Positions 1 through 9,147 of a DNA stretch of 64,000 bases are shown piece after piece. The stretch is from an uncultured Gluconobacter sp. GTDB lineage: Bacteria; Pseudomonadota; Alphaproteobacteria; Acetobacterales; Acetobacteraceae. Location: positions 46,637 through 110,636 of the forward strand of contig CALFLO010000075.1 in the NCBI GenBank assembly GCA_937880175.1, in the 5' to 3' direction. Under the pieces are notes generated by a model. The model saw nothing but the letters and a program-made list of their open reading frames with translations, made no database searches and was not told the origin of the DNA. Both the position numbers and the translations under genes were made by a program. Numbering within the stretch: position 1 is the first letter of the stretch; the number at the start of each line of letters is the position of its first letter.

Positions 1-1313
1 TTGTGGAAAGCACGCATTTCGGCGGCGTCTGCCTCAACTGGGGTTGCATCCCGACCAAGGCGCTTCTGCGATCTTCGGAAATTCACCACCTGCTGCATGA
101 ACTGGGAACGTTCGGGCTTTCCGCGGACAACATCTCCTTCGATCTTTCCAAGATCGTGGGCCGGTCGCGGAGCATCGCGCGGCGGATGGGTGGCGGCATT
201 GCGCATCTGCTGAAGAAGGCCAAGGTCACGACGTTTGACGGTCACGCCAAGCTGGCCGGACGTTCGGGCGAAGCGCATCAGGTTGCGATCACCAAGGATG
301 GCGTTGCGGTTGCGACCATCAAGGCACCGCATGTCATTCTCGCAACCGGTGCGCGTGGCCGTCAGCTTCCGGGTCTGGAGACAGACGGTACCCTAATCTG
401 GGGCGCTCGTGAGGCCATGACACCGAAGGAACTGCCCAAGCGGCTCCTCGTCATCGGCTCGGGTGCCATCGGGATCGAGTTTGCGTCGTTCTACCGGAAC
501 ATGGGCAGCGAGGTCACGATCGCCGAAGTCGCGGACCGGATCCTGATTGCCGAAGATCCGGAAATCAGCGCCGCTGCCCGCAAGGCTTTCGAAAAACAGG
601 GGATGAAGATCATCACCAGCGCGAAAGTCGGGCCGCTGAACAAAGGTGAGAACGAGGTCTCCACGACGATCGAGAGCCCGACGGGCAAGGTCGATCTGAC
701 GGTGGACCGCGTGATCTGCGCGGTTGGTATCGTCGGCAATGTCGAGGATCTGGGGCTTGAGGGCACGAAGGTCCAGGTTGACCGGACCCATATCGTGACG
801 GACGGGTTCTGCCGCACCGGCGAGCCGGGGATCTATGCCATCGGTGACGTCGCTGGCGCGCCGTGGCTGGCGCACAAGGCAAGCCATGAAGGCATTCTGT
901 GTGTGGAGAAGATTGCAGGCCGTTCGCCGCAGCCTCTGCATGCGCTGAACATCCCGGGCTGCACTTACTCGCGTCCGCAGATCGCCTCCGTTGGTCTTAG
1001 CGAGGAGAAAGCCATCGCGGCGGGGCACAAGGTCAAGGTCGGGCGTTTCCCGTTCATTGCCAACGGCAAGGCCGTGGCGATGGGCGAGACGGATGGCATG
1101 GTCAAAACCGTGTTCGACGCCACGAGCGGCGAACTGCTGGGCGCGCACATGATCGGTGCGGAAGTCACGGAAATGATCCAGGGCTACGTCATCACCCGCA
1201 CGGGTGAACTGACGGAAGCGGAGCTGATCGAGACGGTCTTCCCGCATCCGACCATTTCCGAGACCATGCATGAAGCAACTCTGGCGGCCTTCGACGGCCC
1301 GCTGCATATCTGA
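1..1313 (+). CDS. lpd: Dihydrolipoyl dehydrogenase (E3), 5' partial
   Basis: Flavoprotein that reoxidises the lipoyl groups of 2-oxoacid dehydrogenase complexes with NAD+. The gene is cut by the window edge, so the N-terminal FAD-binding strand is missing; the first complete codon is at base 3. The redox-active disulfide motif GGVCLNWGCIPTK lies at the start of the visible part, an NAD-binding GSGAIGIEF follows around residue 150, the second FAD motif YAIGDVAGAPWLAHKA is near residue 275, and the C-terminal catalytic motif HPTISETMHEAT is intact. lipA follows after 5 bases, which fits a pyruvate dehydrogenase/lipoate operon whose other members would lie to the left. The family is certain; which complex it serves is inferred. 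Confidence 0.95.
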   Translation, partial: VESTHFGGVCLNWGCIPTKALLRSSEIHHLLHELGTFGLSADNISFDLSKIVGRSRSIARRMGGGIAHLLKKAKVTTFDGHAKLAGRSGEAHQVAITKDGVAVATIKAPHVILATGARGRQLPGLETDGTLIWGAREAMTPKELPKRLLVIGSGAIGIEFASFYRNMGSEVTIAEVADRILIAEDPEISAAARKAFEKQGMKIITSAKVGPLNKGENEVSTTIESPTGKVDLTVDRVICAVGIVGNVEDLGLEGTKVQVDRTHIVTDGFCRTGEPGIYAIGDVAGAPWLAHKASHEGILCVEKIAGRSPQPLHALNIPGCTYSRPQIASVGLSEEKAIAAGHKVKVGRFPFIANGKAVAMGETDGMVKTVFDATSGELLGAHMIGAEVTEMIQGYVITRTGELTEAELIETVFPHPTISETMHEATLAAFDGPLHI

Positions 1314-1318
1314 GCATC

Positions 1319-2287
1319 ATGTCCCAGCGCATCACCATCGATCATCGCGCCGCACCCGCACTCCGTCATCCGGAGAAGGCGCACCGGCCTGACAACCCGA
1401 TCCAGCGCAAGCCGTCCTGGATCCGGGTCAAGGCGCCGAACCATCCCGTCTATCACGAGACCCGCGCGCTCATGCGGGAGGCCGGACTGGTGACGGTCTG
1501 CGAGGAAGCGGCATGCCCTAATATCGGGGAATGCTGGTCCCAGCGTCATGCCACGATGATGATCATGGGCGAGATCTGCACCCGGGCCTGCGCATTCTGC
1601 AACGTCACGACCGGGCTGCCGAAGCATCTCGATGCGGATGAGCCGCGTCGGGTCGGAGAAGCGGTGGCAAAGCTTGGTCTCAAGCACGTCGTCATCACAT
1701 CTGTGGACCGTGACGATCTGGAAGATGGGGGTGCGGAGCATTTCGCACGGGTCATCCGGGCAATTCGCGAGACCTCCCCACAGACCACGATCGAGATCCT
1801 GACGCCCGATTTCCTGCGCAAGGATGGTGCACTGGAGGTCGTGGTGGCGGCCCGGCCGGATGTTTTCAATCACAATATCGAGACTGTGCCCCGGCTTTAC
1901 CCCACCATCCGACCAGGTGCGCGTTACTACCAGTCGGTCCGTCTTCTGGATGGAGTAAAGAAACTCGATCCTTCCATTTTTACCAAGTCCGGCCTCATGC
2001 TTGGGCTTGGCGAGGAGCGGATGGAAGTATCCCAGGTGATGGATGATTTCCGGATCGCGGACGTCGATTTCCTGACGCTCGGGCAGTATCTCCAGCCATC
2101 GGCGAAACATGCGGCGGTTGAAAAGTTTGTTACCCCCGACGAGTTTGATGGCTATGCTGCGGCAGCCCGTTCAAAAGGATTTCTTCAGGTCAGTGCCAGT
2201 CCTCTGACCCGGTCCTCCTACCATGCGGACAGTGACTTCGCGAAGCTTCAGGCTGCGCGGAACAGCCGTCTGAAAGAAAGTCTCTGA
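1319..2287 (+). CDS. lipA: Lipoyl synthase
   Basis: Radical SAM enzyme that inserts two sulfurs into protein-bound octanoyl groups to make the lipoyl cofactor. All iron-sulfur ligands are visible: C61, C66 and C72 in CEEAACPNIGEC for the auxiliary cluster, and C87, C91 and C94 in CTRACAFC for the SAM cluster. The C-terminal RSSYHAD motif supplies the usual serine ligand. At 322 residues it has normal family length. It sits directly behind the E3 gene and overlaps the next gene by one base (TGATG), so it belongs to the lipoate/dehydrogenase operon and its product acts on the same complexes. Confidence 0.97.
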   Translation: MSQRITIDHRAAPALRHPEKAHRPDNPIQRKPSWIRVKAPNHPVYHETRALMREAGLVTVCEEAACPNIGECWSQRHATMMIMGEICTRACAFCNVTTGLPKHLDADEPRRVGEAVAKLGLKHVVITSVDRDDLEDGGAEHFARVIRAIRETSPQTTIEILTPDFLRKDGALEVVVAARPDVFNHNIETVPRLYPTIRPGARYYQSVRLLDGVKKLDPSIFTKSGLMLGLGEERMEVSQVMDDFRIADVDFLTLGQYLQPSAKHAAVEKFVTPDEFDGYAAAARSKGFLQVSASPLTRSSYHADSDFAKLQAARNSRLKESL

Positions 2288-2766
2288 TGCCGACACATGC
2301 CGAGCAACGGTTGATCGCCTACACGCCGGACCAGCTTTTCGATCTCGTGGCGGATGTGGAGAAATATCCGCAGTTCCTTCCCTGGTGTGTGAAGGCAAGC
2401 ATCCGGACCCAGACGGAACAGGAGCTTGTGGCGGATCTGACGATCGGGTTTGGCCCGTTCCGCGAGACCTTCACCAGCCGCGTGACGCTGGAGCGGCCTT
2501 CGCGCATCCGGGTACGCTACGAGAAGGGGCCTTTCCGGTATCTGAACAATGTCTGGACGTTCACGCCGGATCCGCGTGGCTGTCTGGTCGATTTCTTCGT
2601 GGATTTCGAATTCCGCTCACGACTTTTGCAGAATGCGATGGGCGTGGTGTTCAATGAGGGTGTGCGCCTGATGGTCTCCGCCTTCATCAAGCGGGCGCGG
2701 GATATTTACGGCGTGCAGGCAGCGAAAGCCTCTCCTGCAGCACCAAGCCTTTCCCAACGGACATAA
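2287..2766 (+). CDS. COQ10/RatA-family START-domain protein
   Basis: A 159-residue protein of the polyketide cyclase/START (SRPBCC) fold. The opening stretch with LFDLVADVEKYPQFLPWC is typical of the COQ10/RatA family, in which Coq10 binds ubiquinone and assists its function, while E. coli RatA was described as acting on ribosome association. Linkage to lipA favours the respiratory COQ10-like role, but that is inference. The ATG overlaps the lipA stop by one base, so translation is probably coupled. About 20 C-terminal residues rich in Ala, Pro and Ser look disordered. Confidence 0.85.
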   Translation: MPTHAEQRLIAYTPDQLFDLVADVEKYPQFLPWCVKASIRTQTEQELVADLTIGFGPFRETFTSRVTLERPSRIRVRYEKGPFRYLNNVWTFTPDPRGCLVDFFVDFEFRSRLLQNAMGVVFNEGVRLMVSAFIKRARDIYGVQAAKASPAAPSLSQRT

Positions 2767-2852
2767 AATTTCGTAGTGTTTCCAGAACCATTCGGGGCGT
2801 GGGCCGTTTCAGGTCTCAAGCCCCGTCATGGGGATATGAAAAGGATTACATC

Positions 2853-3161
2853 ATGAAAAAGATTTCCCTTGGCGCATTTGCCCTGACTGCTCTGGTTGCT
2901 GCCGCTTCTCCTGCAATGGCCGAGCATCACCATCATCATGGCAAGCACCACGACAAGGCCGCACAGACGCAGAAGGCAGACAGCGCGTCCGCAACGGATG
3001 ACCTGAACGCCCGTTCGCTCCAGCAGGCCCAGACGCCGGTTGCTCCGAACGCACCGACGGCCGCAATCCCGCCGGCAGCACCGACAGCCATTCCGACGGC
3101 ACCGAGCCTTCAGGCTCCCCCGGCAGCCTCCACGCTTCCGGCCCCGACGCAGGGTAATTGA
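2853..3161 (+). CDS. Small secreted His/Pro/Ala-rich protein
   Basis: A 102-residue protein of unknown function. It has a clear Sec signal peptide (MKKISLGAFALTALVAAAS, cleavage probably after AMA), followed at once by a histidine cluster EHHHHHGKHHDK that could bind metal. The remainder is low-complexity Ala/Pro/Thr repeat without predicted fold. The start is fixed by AAGGA seven bases before the ATG; a longer frame from 2799 lacks a ribosome site and would bury the signal peptide. It stands alone, with a strong terminator behind it. A periplasmic metal-buffering role is a guess from composition only. Confidence 0.75.
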   Translation: MKKISLGAFALTALVAAASPAMAEHHHHHGKHHDKAAQTQKADSASATDDLNARSLQQAQTPVAPNAPTAAIPPAAPTAIPTAPSLQAPPAASTLPAPTQGN

Positions 3162-3202
3162 GTTTCCGGGCGGACCTTACTGTCCGCTCAGATTTTCAGT
3201 CC

Positions 3203-3239
3203 AAGGCGGCACCCGTTCGTTCGGGAGCCGCCTTTTTTT
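3203..3239 (+). terminator. Rho-independent terminator
   Basis: Stem AGGCGGC(A)CCCG with loop TTCGTT and matching arm CGGG(A)GCCGCCT, followed by seven T. It ends transcription of the His-rich secreted protein gene just before the converging pncC gene. Confidence 0.9.
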
Positions 3240-3242
3240 GCG

Positions 3243-3728
3243 TCAGCCGTGTAGGATCATCTGAAGAGCATGTGTGACAGACTGGGTGCGGATGCTCCCG
3301 CGATCACCCGTGAAGTTGCATCGCATGCTCCGGCAAGCCCCGCTTCGGAAGGCAAGTCCGAAGCAGACGGTTCCGACCGGCTTGAGAACGCTCCCACCGC
3401 CCGGTCCGGCAATACCCGTCACGGAAATGGCAAGATCTGCATCTCTGGCGTTCAGAAGGCCGCCACGGGCCATGGCTTCGGCCGTCTGGGTGCTGACAGC
3501 CCCGTGCTGAGCCAGAATGGCTTCTGGCACACTGACAGCACTCATTTTCAGGGCATTGGAATAGGTGACAAATCCGCCTTCCAGCACATCTGAAGATCCA
3601 GGGATATCGCTCAGCGCGGCACAGATCAGGCCGCCCGTGCAGCTTTCCACCGTAACCAGCCTCAGACCAACCCTGCTGAGGTGTTCGAGCACCTGCCCCG
3701 CGAGCGCGCGGATTTCGTTATCCGGCAT
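3243..3728 (-). CDS. pncC: Nicotinamide-nucleotide amidohydrolase (CinA C-terminal domain)
   Basis: A 161-residue stand-alone CinA C-terminal domain. This family deamidates nicotinamide mononucleotide to nicotinate mononucleotide, recycling NAD breakdown products. The characteristic motifs VESCTGGL, TYSNALK and SVTGIAGPGGG are present in order, and no N-terminal molybdopterin-binding domain is attached, as in E. coli PncC/YgaD. The start overlaps the end of the upstream slt gene by 11 bases, so the two are probably co-transcribed without a functional link. Confidence 0.92.
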   Translation of the reverse strand: MPDNEIRALAGQVLEHLSRVGLRLVTVESCTGGLICAALSDIPGSSDVLEGGFVTYSNALKMSAVSVPEAILAQHGAVSTQTAEAMARGGLLNARDADLAISVTGIAGPGGGSVLKPVGTVCFGLAFRSGACRSMRCNFTGDRGSIRTQSVTHALQMILHG

Positions 3729-5595
3729 GGGTGTTCCGGACGCGATAGATCATCATACTGGCCTCAATGTTTTCGATATAAAGGCGCGTTTCCCGATAGG
3801 GCAGGCGCTCGATCCAGTCCAGCACGCCATCTTCCGAAAGCGGCTCTGATGGCGGGTCTGCCTTCAGCCACAGATCGACCCGGTGCGGGCCGGCATTATA
3901 GGCCGCCAGAGCATAGGGAATCACATTCCCGAAGCGTTCCAGAAGCTGCGAGACATAGGCATTTCCGATCCTGAGATTCGTCTGGGGATCGGTCAGGGCT
4001 GCGGGCGAGACGTTGACCGGTCCCAGGTGTGCCTTGCGGACCACGTCTTTCGCTGCGGCAGGAAGAAGCTGCAACAGGCCGACGGCATGGGCACCGCTGA
4101 TGGCATCGGGATCAAAGCCGCTCTCCTGCCGGATGATGGCAGGCAGCAGGCCATCGGGGACAGTCGAAGCGGAGGGGTATGGATCGGGGAAGCCCTGCGG
4201 GTAAAGGGCGATACCTTTGCGGGCCAAAGCATAGGACGCGAAAACTTCGGGCGCGGCCAGACCGAGGCGCGAGGCAGCGTCCGCGACGGCTTTCTGCCCT
4301 TCCGGCGAGGGGTTGACCACGCCCAGCATCATGACGAAATCCCGCGCATGATCGGGGTCACCTGCCTGCACGAGGTCCGTTGCGGCTTCGAGCAGGTCCG
4401 GACGGCTCAGGGTCCCGGCACTTGGGGCAGGAAGGGACTGGAGCGCCTGAAGCAGGGCATCGTCAAAAGCCTCCGACGATTTTCCCGAGACCAGAATCTC
4501 TTCGTTCCGGGTGAGGGCCGCGAGTGCGAGCTGCCCCGGAAAAGTCGTGGGGTAAGAAGCGGCCTTGCGAAAGGCAGTCTCGGCGTCCCGCTGTTTGTCG
4601 GCAGCCTGAAGGGCACGGCCCGTCCAGTAATAGCCGCGGGCCTGCATCTGGAGCGATGTGGCATCCTGAAGTGGTCTGAAGAACTTTTCCGCGCGGGCAG
4701 GGGCCTGAAGCTCCCTCAGGGCAATGATCCCGCTGAGCAACGCGGCTTCCTGACGATCGATGGTGTCAGGAGCGAGGGTCGTGTCGTCGGCAAGGTCGGC
4801 CGCCTCTTTCGGACGACCTGCCAGCAGCAAGGCACGGGCAAGACTAATGCGTTCGGACGACCAGTCAGACGAAGGGCTGGCCTTTTGAAGCGCGGCACCC
4901 TGCGCACTCCATAGCGAGAGCGCCTCTTCCAGCCTGTCTCCCCGGCGAAGGGCTCTGAGGCGATAGCGGATCAGGGTCGGATCGGATTGCAGATCGGCGG
5001 GGAGGGATGCGAACAGGGAATCGGCGTCAGGCGAGGCCAGACGTTCGGCCAGTCTCGCATGGGCCAGAGGCTGCTGCTCTGGAGCAAGACGCTCGATCTG
5101 GCGGGAGGCGGCGGAGAACTGGCCGCGCAGTTCCAGAGCCTCATAACGGGTCCACTGATTGGCCGGAGCGAAGGAGAGGGCAAAACGCTCAAAGAGCATC
5201 TGTTCTTCGGCAACGCTCAGAGCATTGCCAGACAGCCAGAGACGGCGCGCCGTTGAGGCAGCATCCTGCAAATGGCTGGCACAGGCCTCAAAGGCCGCTG
5301 GAAGGGTGAGGGGATAACGCGGGCAGAGCGTGTTCAGGATCTGCGGATCGGTTGTCTGGGACAGGGCGTTCTGGTAGCGCCAAAGGATCCGGGGTCTCTG
5401 CGGCCACTGCGGCGTTTGTGCGAGAAAATCGGCGTAGCGTTGTGCCGGAAAGGCGGCTCCCCCCGGTCCGACGAGGGTCAGCCATTCCGCCAGCCGCTCC
5501 CGCACGGGCGGAGACGGTGGCGCGGCGAGGGCTGATGACGCAGCGAAAAGCGCTATCAGCCCCGTGAAAACTGTTCTGCTATTTCGGAAGAACAT
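3718..5595 (-). CDS. slt: Soluble lytic murein transglycosylase
   Basis: Periplasmic enzyme that cleaves peptidoglycan strands with formation of 1,6-anhydromuramic ends. The 625-residue protein starts with a signal peptide (MFFRNSRTVFTGLIALFAAS), has a long Ala/Leu-rich superhelical region, and ends in an SLT domain with catalytic E491 in RQESGFDPDAISGAHAVGLL and the later AYNAGPHRV motif. Length is close to that of E. coli Slt70. I chose the ATG at 5595 because it begins the signal peptide; the open frame continues upstream without plausible protein. It overlaps the end of terC by 17 bases. Confidence 0.93.
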   Translation of the reverse strand: MFFRNSRTVFTGLIALFAASSALAAPPSPPVRERLAEWLTLVGPGGAAFPAQRYADFLAQTPQWPQRPRILWRYQNALSQTTDPQILNTLCPRYPLTLPAAFEACASHLQDAASTARRLWLSGNALSVAEEQMLFERFALSFAPANQWTRYEALELRGQFSAASRQIERLAPEQQPLAHARLAERLASPDADSLFASLPADLQSDPTLIRYRLRALRRGDRLEEALSLWSAQGAALQKASPSSDWSSERISLARALLLAGRPKEAADLADDTTLAPDTIDRQEAALLSGIIALRELQAPARAEKFFRPLQDATSLQMQARGYYWTGRALQAADKQRDAETAFRKAASYPTTFPGQLALAALTRNEEILVSGKSSEAFDDALLQALQSLPAPSAGTLSRPDLLEAATDLVQAGDPDHARDFVMMLGVVNPSPEGQKAVADAASRLGLAAPEVFASYALARKGIALYPQGFPDPYPSASTVPDGLLPAIIRQESGFDPDAISGAHAVGLLQLLPAAAKDVVRKAHLGPVNVSPAALTDPQTNLRIGNAYVSQLLERFGNVIPYALAAYNAGPHRVDLWLKADPPSEPLSEDGVLDWIERLPYRETRLYIENIEASMMIYRVRNTHAG

Positions 5596-6181
5596 GCGTC
5601 CAGACCTCTCCGCCACCCCGGATGACGAGTTCGATTGCGACACCCAGAACCACCAGCAAACCGATCCATGCGATCCAGCGGTAGCGGGCCAGAAGATTGG
5701 CGACGACCGAGGCCGCAAGTCCCATCAGCAGGACCGAGAGCACAAGCCCCGCGACAAGAATCCAGGGATGCCCGACAGCAGCCCCCGCCACCGCCAACAC
5801 GTTGTCGAGGCTCATGGACAGATCGGCCACCACGATCCGCAGGACCGCAGGACCCAGACGCGGCGGCGCGGCTTCGACGTCTTCATGATGCTCGCCAACG
5901 CGAAGCTCACGGTACATCTTCCAGCACACCCAGAGAAGAAGGAAACCGCCCGCCAGCGTCAGGCCAACCACCGCAAGAAGCGTTGTCGCCAGTAGAGCCA
6001 GTCCCACACGCAGGATGGCGGCGAACCCCGTTCCGAACAGGATGGCCAGGCGGCGCTGCCGCCCTTCGAGGTTGCGAACGGCCATTCCGATCACGACGGC
6101 ATTGTCACCGGCGAGGGTGATGTCGATCAGGGTGATCTGGCCGAGGGCGACGAGGGCGTGAAGCAGAGAGTCAGGGGCCAA
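5579..6181 (-). CDS. TerC-family (YjbE-type) integral membrane protein
   Basis: A 200-residue polytopic inner-membrane protein of the TerC family. The hallmark segments are ITLIDITLAGDNAVVIGMA near the N terminus and LSMSLDNVLAVAG in the middle, each with the conserved Asp/Asn in a membrane helix thought to carry metal ions (Mn or Ca export in studied members). Around six hydrophobic segments are visible, with a hydrophilic His/Glu loop (REL to EDVEAAPP) between them. It heads a minus-strand group with slt and pncC, and its start lies about 90 bases from the divergent purB. Confidence 0.88.
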   Translation of the reverse strand: MAPDSLLHALVALGQITLIDITLAGDNAVVIGMAVRNLEGRQRRLAILFGTGFAAILRVGLALLATTLLAVVGLTLAGGFLLLWVCWKMYRELRVGEHHEDVEAAPPRLGPAVLRIVVADLSMSLDNVLAVAGAAVGHPWILVAGLVLSVLLMGLAASVVANLLARYRWIAWIGLLVVLGVAIELVIRGGGEVWTHVLPK

Positions 6182-6272
6182 GGTGTCATTCTTCCGAAAA
6201 GGGGTCCGTGCAATATCTTCGTATTTGGTCTAAGGAGCCTCCGTAAAGCCCCACCCCGCATCCGGAGTTCCC

Positions 6273-7604
6273 ATGGTACCCCGTTACAGCCGTCCGCAGA
6301 TGACTGCCATCTGGTCTCCCGCCAACCGTTTTCGCATCTGGTTCGAGATCGAAGCCCTTGCCTGCGAAGCCATGGCGAAACGGGGTGACATTCCTGCCGA
6401 ATCAGCAAAGACCATCCGCGAGAAGGGTGACGTTGCCATGGCTGCGTTCTCCGATGCGGATCTGGCCCGCATCGACGAGATCGAAGCCGAAACGCGCCAT
6501 GACGTCATCGCGTTCCTGACCTGGCTTGCAGAAAAGGTTGGTCCAGACAGCCGTTTCGTCCATCTGGGCATGACGTCTTCGGATGTGCTGGATACCTGCC
6601 TGTCCGTTCAGATGACGCAGGCCGCCGATCTGCTGCTGGAAGATCTGGACCGCGTTCTTGCTGCTCTGAAGGCCCGCGCCTATGAGCATCGCAACACGGT
6701 CACGATCGGCCGCAGCCACGCGATCCATGCCGAGCCGACCAGCTTTGGCCTGAAGATCGCGGGGCACTACGCCGAATTCGCCCGGAACCGCGAACGCCTC
6801 ATTCAGGCCCGCAAGGAAATCGCGGTCTGCGCCATTTCCGGCGCTGTCGGCACGTATGCCCATATCGATCCGGAAATCGAGGAATACGTCGCTGACAAGC
6901 TGGGTCTGGCTGTCGAGAGCGTGTCCACGCAGGTTATCCCGCGTGACCGCCATGCCGCATTCTTCTGCACGCTCGGCGTGATTGCCAGCGGCATCGAGCG
7001 TCTGGCCGTTGAGGTCCGTCATCTGCAGCGTTCGGAAGTCCGGGAAGCGGAAGAGTTCTTCCACAAAGGGCAGAAGGGCAGCTCGGCAATGCCGCACAAG
7101 CGCAACCCTGTCCTGTCGGAGAACCTGACGGGTCTGGCGCGCCTGATCCGCTCGCATGTCATTCCGGCTCTGGAAAACGTCGCACTGTGGCATGAGCGGG
7201 ACATCAGCCACTCTGCCGTCGAGCGGAACATCTGCCCCGATGCGACGATCGGTCTGGATTTCGCGCTGATGCGTCTGGCCGGAATGATGGAAAAGCTCGT
7301 CGTCTATCCCGAACAGATGATTGCGAACATGGAGAGCCTCGGTGGCGTCGTCCATTCCGGTGAGGTGCTGCTGACACTGGCGCGTGCGGGGATTTCGCGC
7401 GAGGACGCCTATCGCATCGTGCAGCGCAATGCCATGGAAACATGGACGAAGCTGAACAAGCCGGGCTTCAGGACCTTCCGCGAAAATCTTGAGGCCGATC
7501 CGGAAGTGGCCGGTCGTGTCAGCAAGGAAATTCTCGATCAGGCGTTCGATCCGGCACAACATCTTCGCGCCGTGGATCGCATCTTCGCCCGTATCTTTGA
7601 CTGA
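6273..7604 (+). CDS. purB: Adenylosuccinate lyase
   Basis: Catalyses two beta-eliminations in purine synthesis: SAICAR to AICAR and adenylosuccinate to AMP. The superfamily signature GSSAMPHKRNP, which includes the catalytic serine loop, lies around residue 270; TSSDVLDT and RSHAIHAEPTSFG supply the other active-site regions. At 443 residues it matches the short bacterial type. CGGAG six bases before the ATG supports the start. It precedes purC in the same direction with a gap of about 135 bases. Confidence 0.97.
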   Translation: MVPRYSRPQMTAIWSPANRFRIWFEIEALACEAMAKRGDIPAESAKTIREKGDVAMAAFSDADLARIDEIEAETRHDVIAFLTWLAEKVGPDSRFVHLGMTSSDVLDTCLSVQMTQAADLLLEDLDRVLAALKARAYEHRNTVTIGRSHAIHAEPTSFGLKIAGHYAEFARNRERLIQARKEIAVCAISGAVGTYAHIDPEIEEYVADKLGLAVESVSTQVIPRDRHAAFFCTLGVIASGIERLAVEVRHLQRSEVREAEEFFHKGQKGSSAMPHKRNPVLSENLTGLARLIRSHVIPALENVALWHERDISHSAVERNICPDATIGLDFALMRLAGMMEKLVVYPEQMIANMESLGGVVHSGEVLLTLARAGISREDAYRIVQRNAMETWTKLNKPGFRTFRENLEADPEVAGRVSKEILDQAFDPAQHLRAVDRIFARIFD

Positions 7605-7739
7605 GAGGCGTGTGGGACGTGTATTTCCCGCGTTCCGCACACTCGCAGTTCCGGTTCCGCAATGCTATGGAACCACAATTCGTCGCTGCTCCAGCCGTCC
7701 GCATCTTCTGTCAGGACGGCGCAACGCTAAGGATTGCTC

Positions 7740-8504
7740 ATGGCTCGCCGCCGCCAGCTCTATGAGGGCAAAGCCAAGGTTCTTTTTGAAGGCCCAGAAC
7801 CCGGCACACTCGTTCAGTACTTCAAAGATGATGCCACCGCCGGAAACGGCGCGAAAAGCGGCATCATCACCGGCAAGGGTGTCCTGAACAACCGCATCAG
7901 CGAATACCTGATGCTCAAGCTTCACGACATCAACATCCCGACCCACTTCATCCGCCGGCTGAATATGCGCGAGCAGCTCATCCGCGAAGTGGAGATCATT
8001 CCGCTTGAAGTCGTGGTGCGCAACGTGGCGGCGGGCTCCCTGTCCAAGCGGCTTGGCATCCCCGAGGGGACGCGCCTGCCGCGCACGATCATCGAATATT
8101 ATTACAAGAACGATGCGCTCAATGACCCGATGGTGTCGGAAGAGCATATCGCGGCGTTCAACTGGGCCGCACCCCAGGACATGGACGACATCAACCAGCT
8201 TGCGCTGCGGACGAACGACTTCCTGATGGGAATGTTCACGGCCGTTGGCATCACGCTCGTCGATTTCAAGCTGGAGTTCGGGCGGATCTGGGAAGGCGAG
8301 GAGATGCGCATTCTTCTGGCGGACGAAATTTCGCCGGATAACTGCCGTCTGTGGGATTCCAAGACGAACGAGAAAATGGACAAGGATCGCTTCCGCCGTG
8401 ACATGGGTCGCGTTGAGGAAGCGTATCAGGAAGTGGCAAAGCGTCTCGGGATCCTGCCCGAGTCCGGGAATGGTGACCTCAAGGGTCCGGAGGCAGTTCA
8501 GTGA
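7740..8504 (+). CDS. purC: SAICAR synthetase
   Basis: ATP-dependent ligase joining CAIR and aspartate to give SAICAR. The 254-residue protein opens with MARRRQLYEGKAKVLFEG, the typical N-terminal strand pair, and contains EVVVRNVAAGSLSKR and LVDFKLEFG, standard PurC signatures. The ATG at 7740, six bases after AAGGA, is preferred over an in-frame TTG two codons earlier. The gene starts a chain of overlapping pur genes: its stop overlaps the GTG of purS by four bases. Confidence 0.97.
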   Translation: MARRRQLYEGKAKVLFEGPEPGTLVQYFKDDATAGNGAKSGIITGKGVLNNRISEYLMLKLHDINIPTHFIRRLNMREQLIREVEIIPLEVVVRNVAAGSLSKRLGIPEGTRLPRTIIEYYYKNDALNDPMVSEEHIAAFNWAAPQDMDDINQLALRTNDFLMGMFTAVGITLVDFKLEFGRIWEGEEMRILLADEISPDNCRLWDSKTNEKMDKDRFRRDMGRVEEAYQEVAKRLGILPESGNGDLKGPEAVQ

Positions 8505-8743
8505 AAATCCGTGTTTTTGTTTCCCTGAAAGACGGCGTTCTCGATCCGCAGGGCAAGGCCGTGGGCCATGCTCTTGAAACCCTCGGTTTCAAGGGCATGG
8601 GCGAAGTCCGCATCAACCGCGTCGTTGAACTCGATGTTCCGGCCGACAATGCTGCGGACGCTCTGGCACAGGGCGAGGCCATGGCGCGCGCGCTTCTGGC
8701 CAATGAAGTCATCGAAGATTTCAGCGTTGAGGTGGCAGGATGA
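8501..8743 (+). CDS. purS: FGAM synthase subunit PurS
   Basis: Small (80 aa) structural subunit that holds PurL and PurQ together in the three-part formylglycinamidine ribonucleotide synthase found outside the gammaproteobacteria. The sequence KIRVFVSLKDGVLDPQGKAV is the standard PurS opening, and the C-terminal VIEDFSVEV strand is present. It begins with GTG inside the purC stop (GTGA) and its own stop overlaps the next gene (ATGA), so translation runs on through the group. Confidence 0.96.
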   Translation: MKIRVFVSLKDGVLDPQGKAVGHALETLGFKGMGEVRINRVVELDVPADNAADALAQGEAMARALLANEVIEDFSVEVAG

Positions 8744-9147
8744 CCCGTCTTTCCACGATACTCCTGCTGGCCGGCCTCGTAGCCGCGCCGGCTCTAGTTG
8801 CAGGCCCGGCCCACGCGCAGCGCGTGTCCAAGGTTTCGGGCAAGGCTCTGGGCCAGATGTGCTCCAGCAAGTCGTCCATCGGCATGTGCGACGCCTATCT
8901 GTCCGGCCTGATGGACGGCGAGGCCTGGGCCAAGAAATACGACAGCTTTGCGCATGATGAATCCGCTCCGGTGGCATTCTGCGTGCCAGCCCAGCAGACG
9001 GCACCGCAGGTCCGCGGTCTGGTTGTTGCCTGGCTGCATGCACATAACGACGCGCTGACGGAACCGGCAGGCAAGGCCGTCTATCGCGCCCTGCATGACA
9101 CCTATCCGTGTCATGCGGCTTCCGCTCCGGCGGAGGGCCAGAAATGA
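8740..9147 (+). CDS. Secreted Rap1a/Tai-like protein inside the pur operon
   Basis: A 135-residue exported protein lodged between purS and purQ and overlapping both by four bases (ATGA). A Sec signal peptide (LLLAGLVAAPALVAGPAHAQ) is followed by a domain with four cysteines: MCSSKSSIGMCDAYLSGLMD, then AFCVPAQQTAPQ and a final DTYPC. This spacing and the LSGLMDG and helix-rich tail resemble the Rap1a/Tai family, known as immunity proteins against type VI amidase effectors but also widespread as orphan periplasmic proteins. No effector gene is nearby, so an immunity role is doubtful. Its reading frame and start are secure; its function is not known. Confidence 0.75.
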   Translation: MTRLSTILLLAGLVAAPALVAGPAHAQRVSKVSGKALGQMCSSKSSIGMCDAYLSGLMDGEAWAKKYDSFAHDESAPVAFCVPAQQTAPQVRGLVVAWLHAHNDALTEPAGKAVYRALHDTYPCHAASAPAEGQK

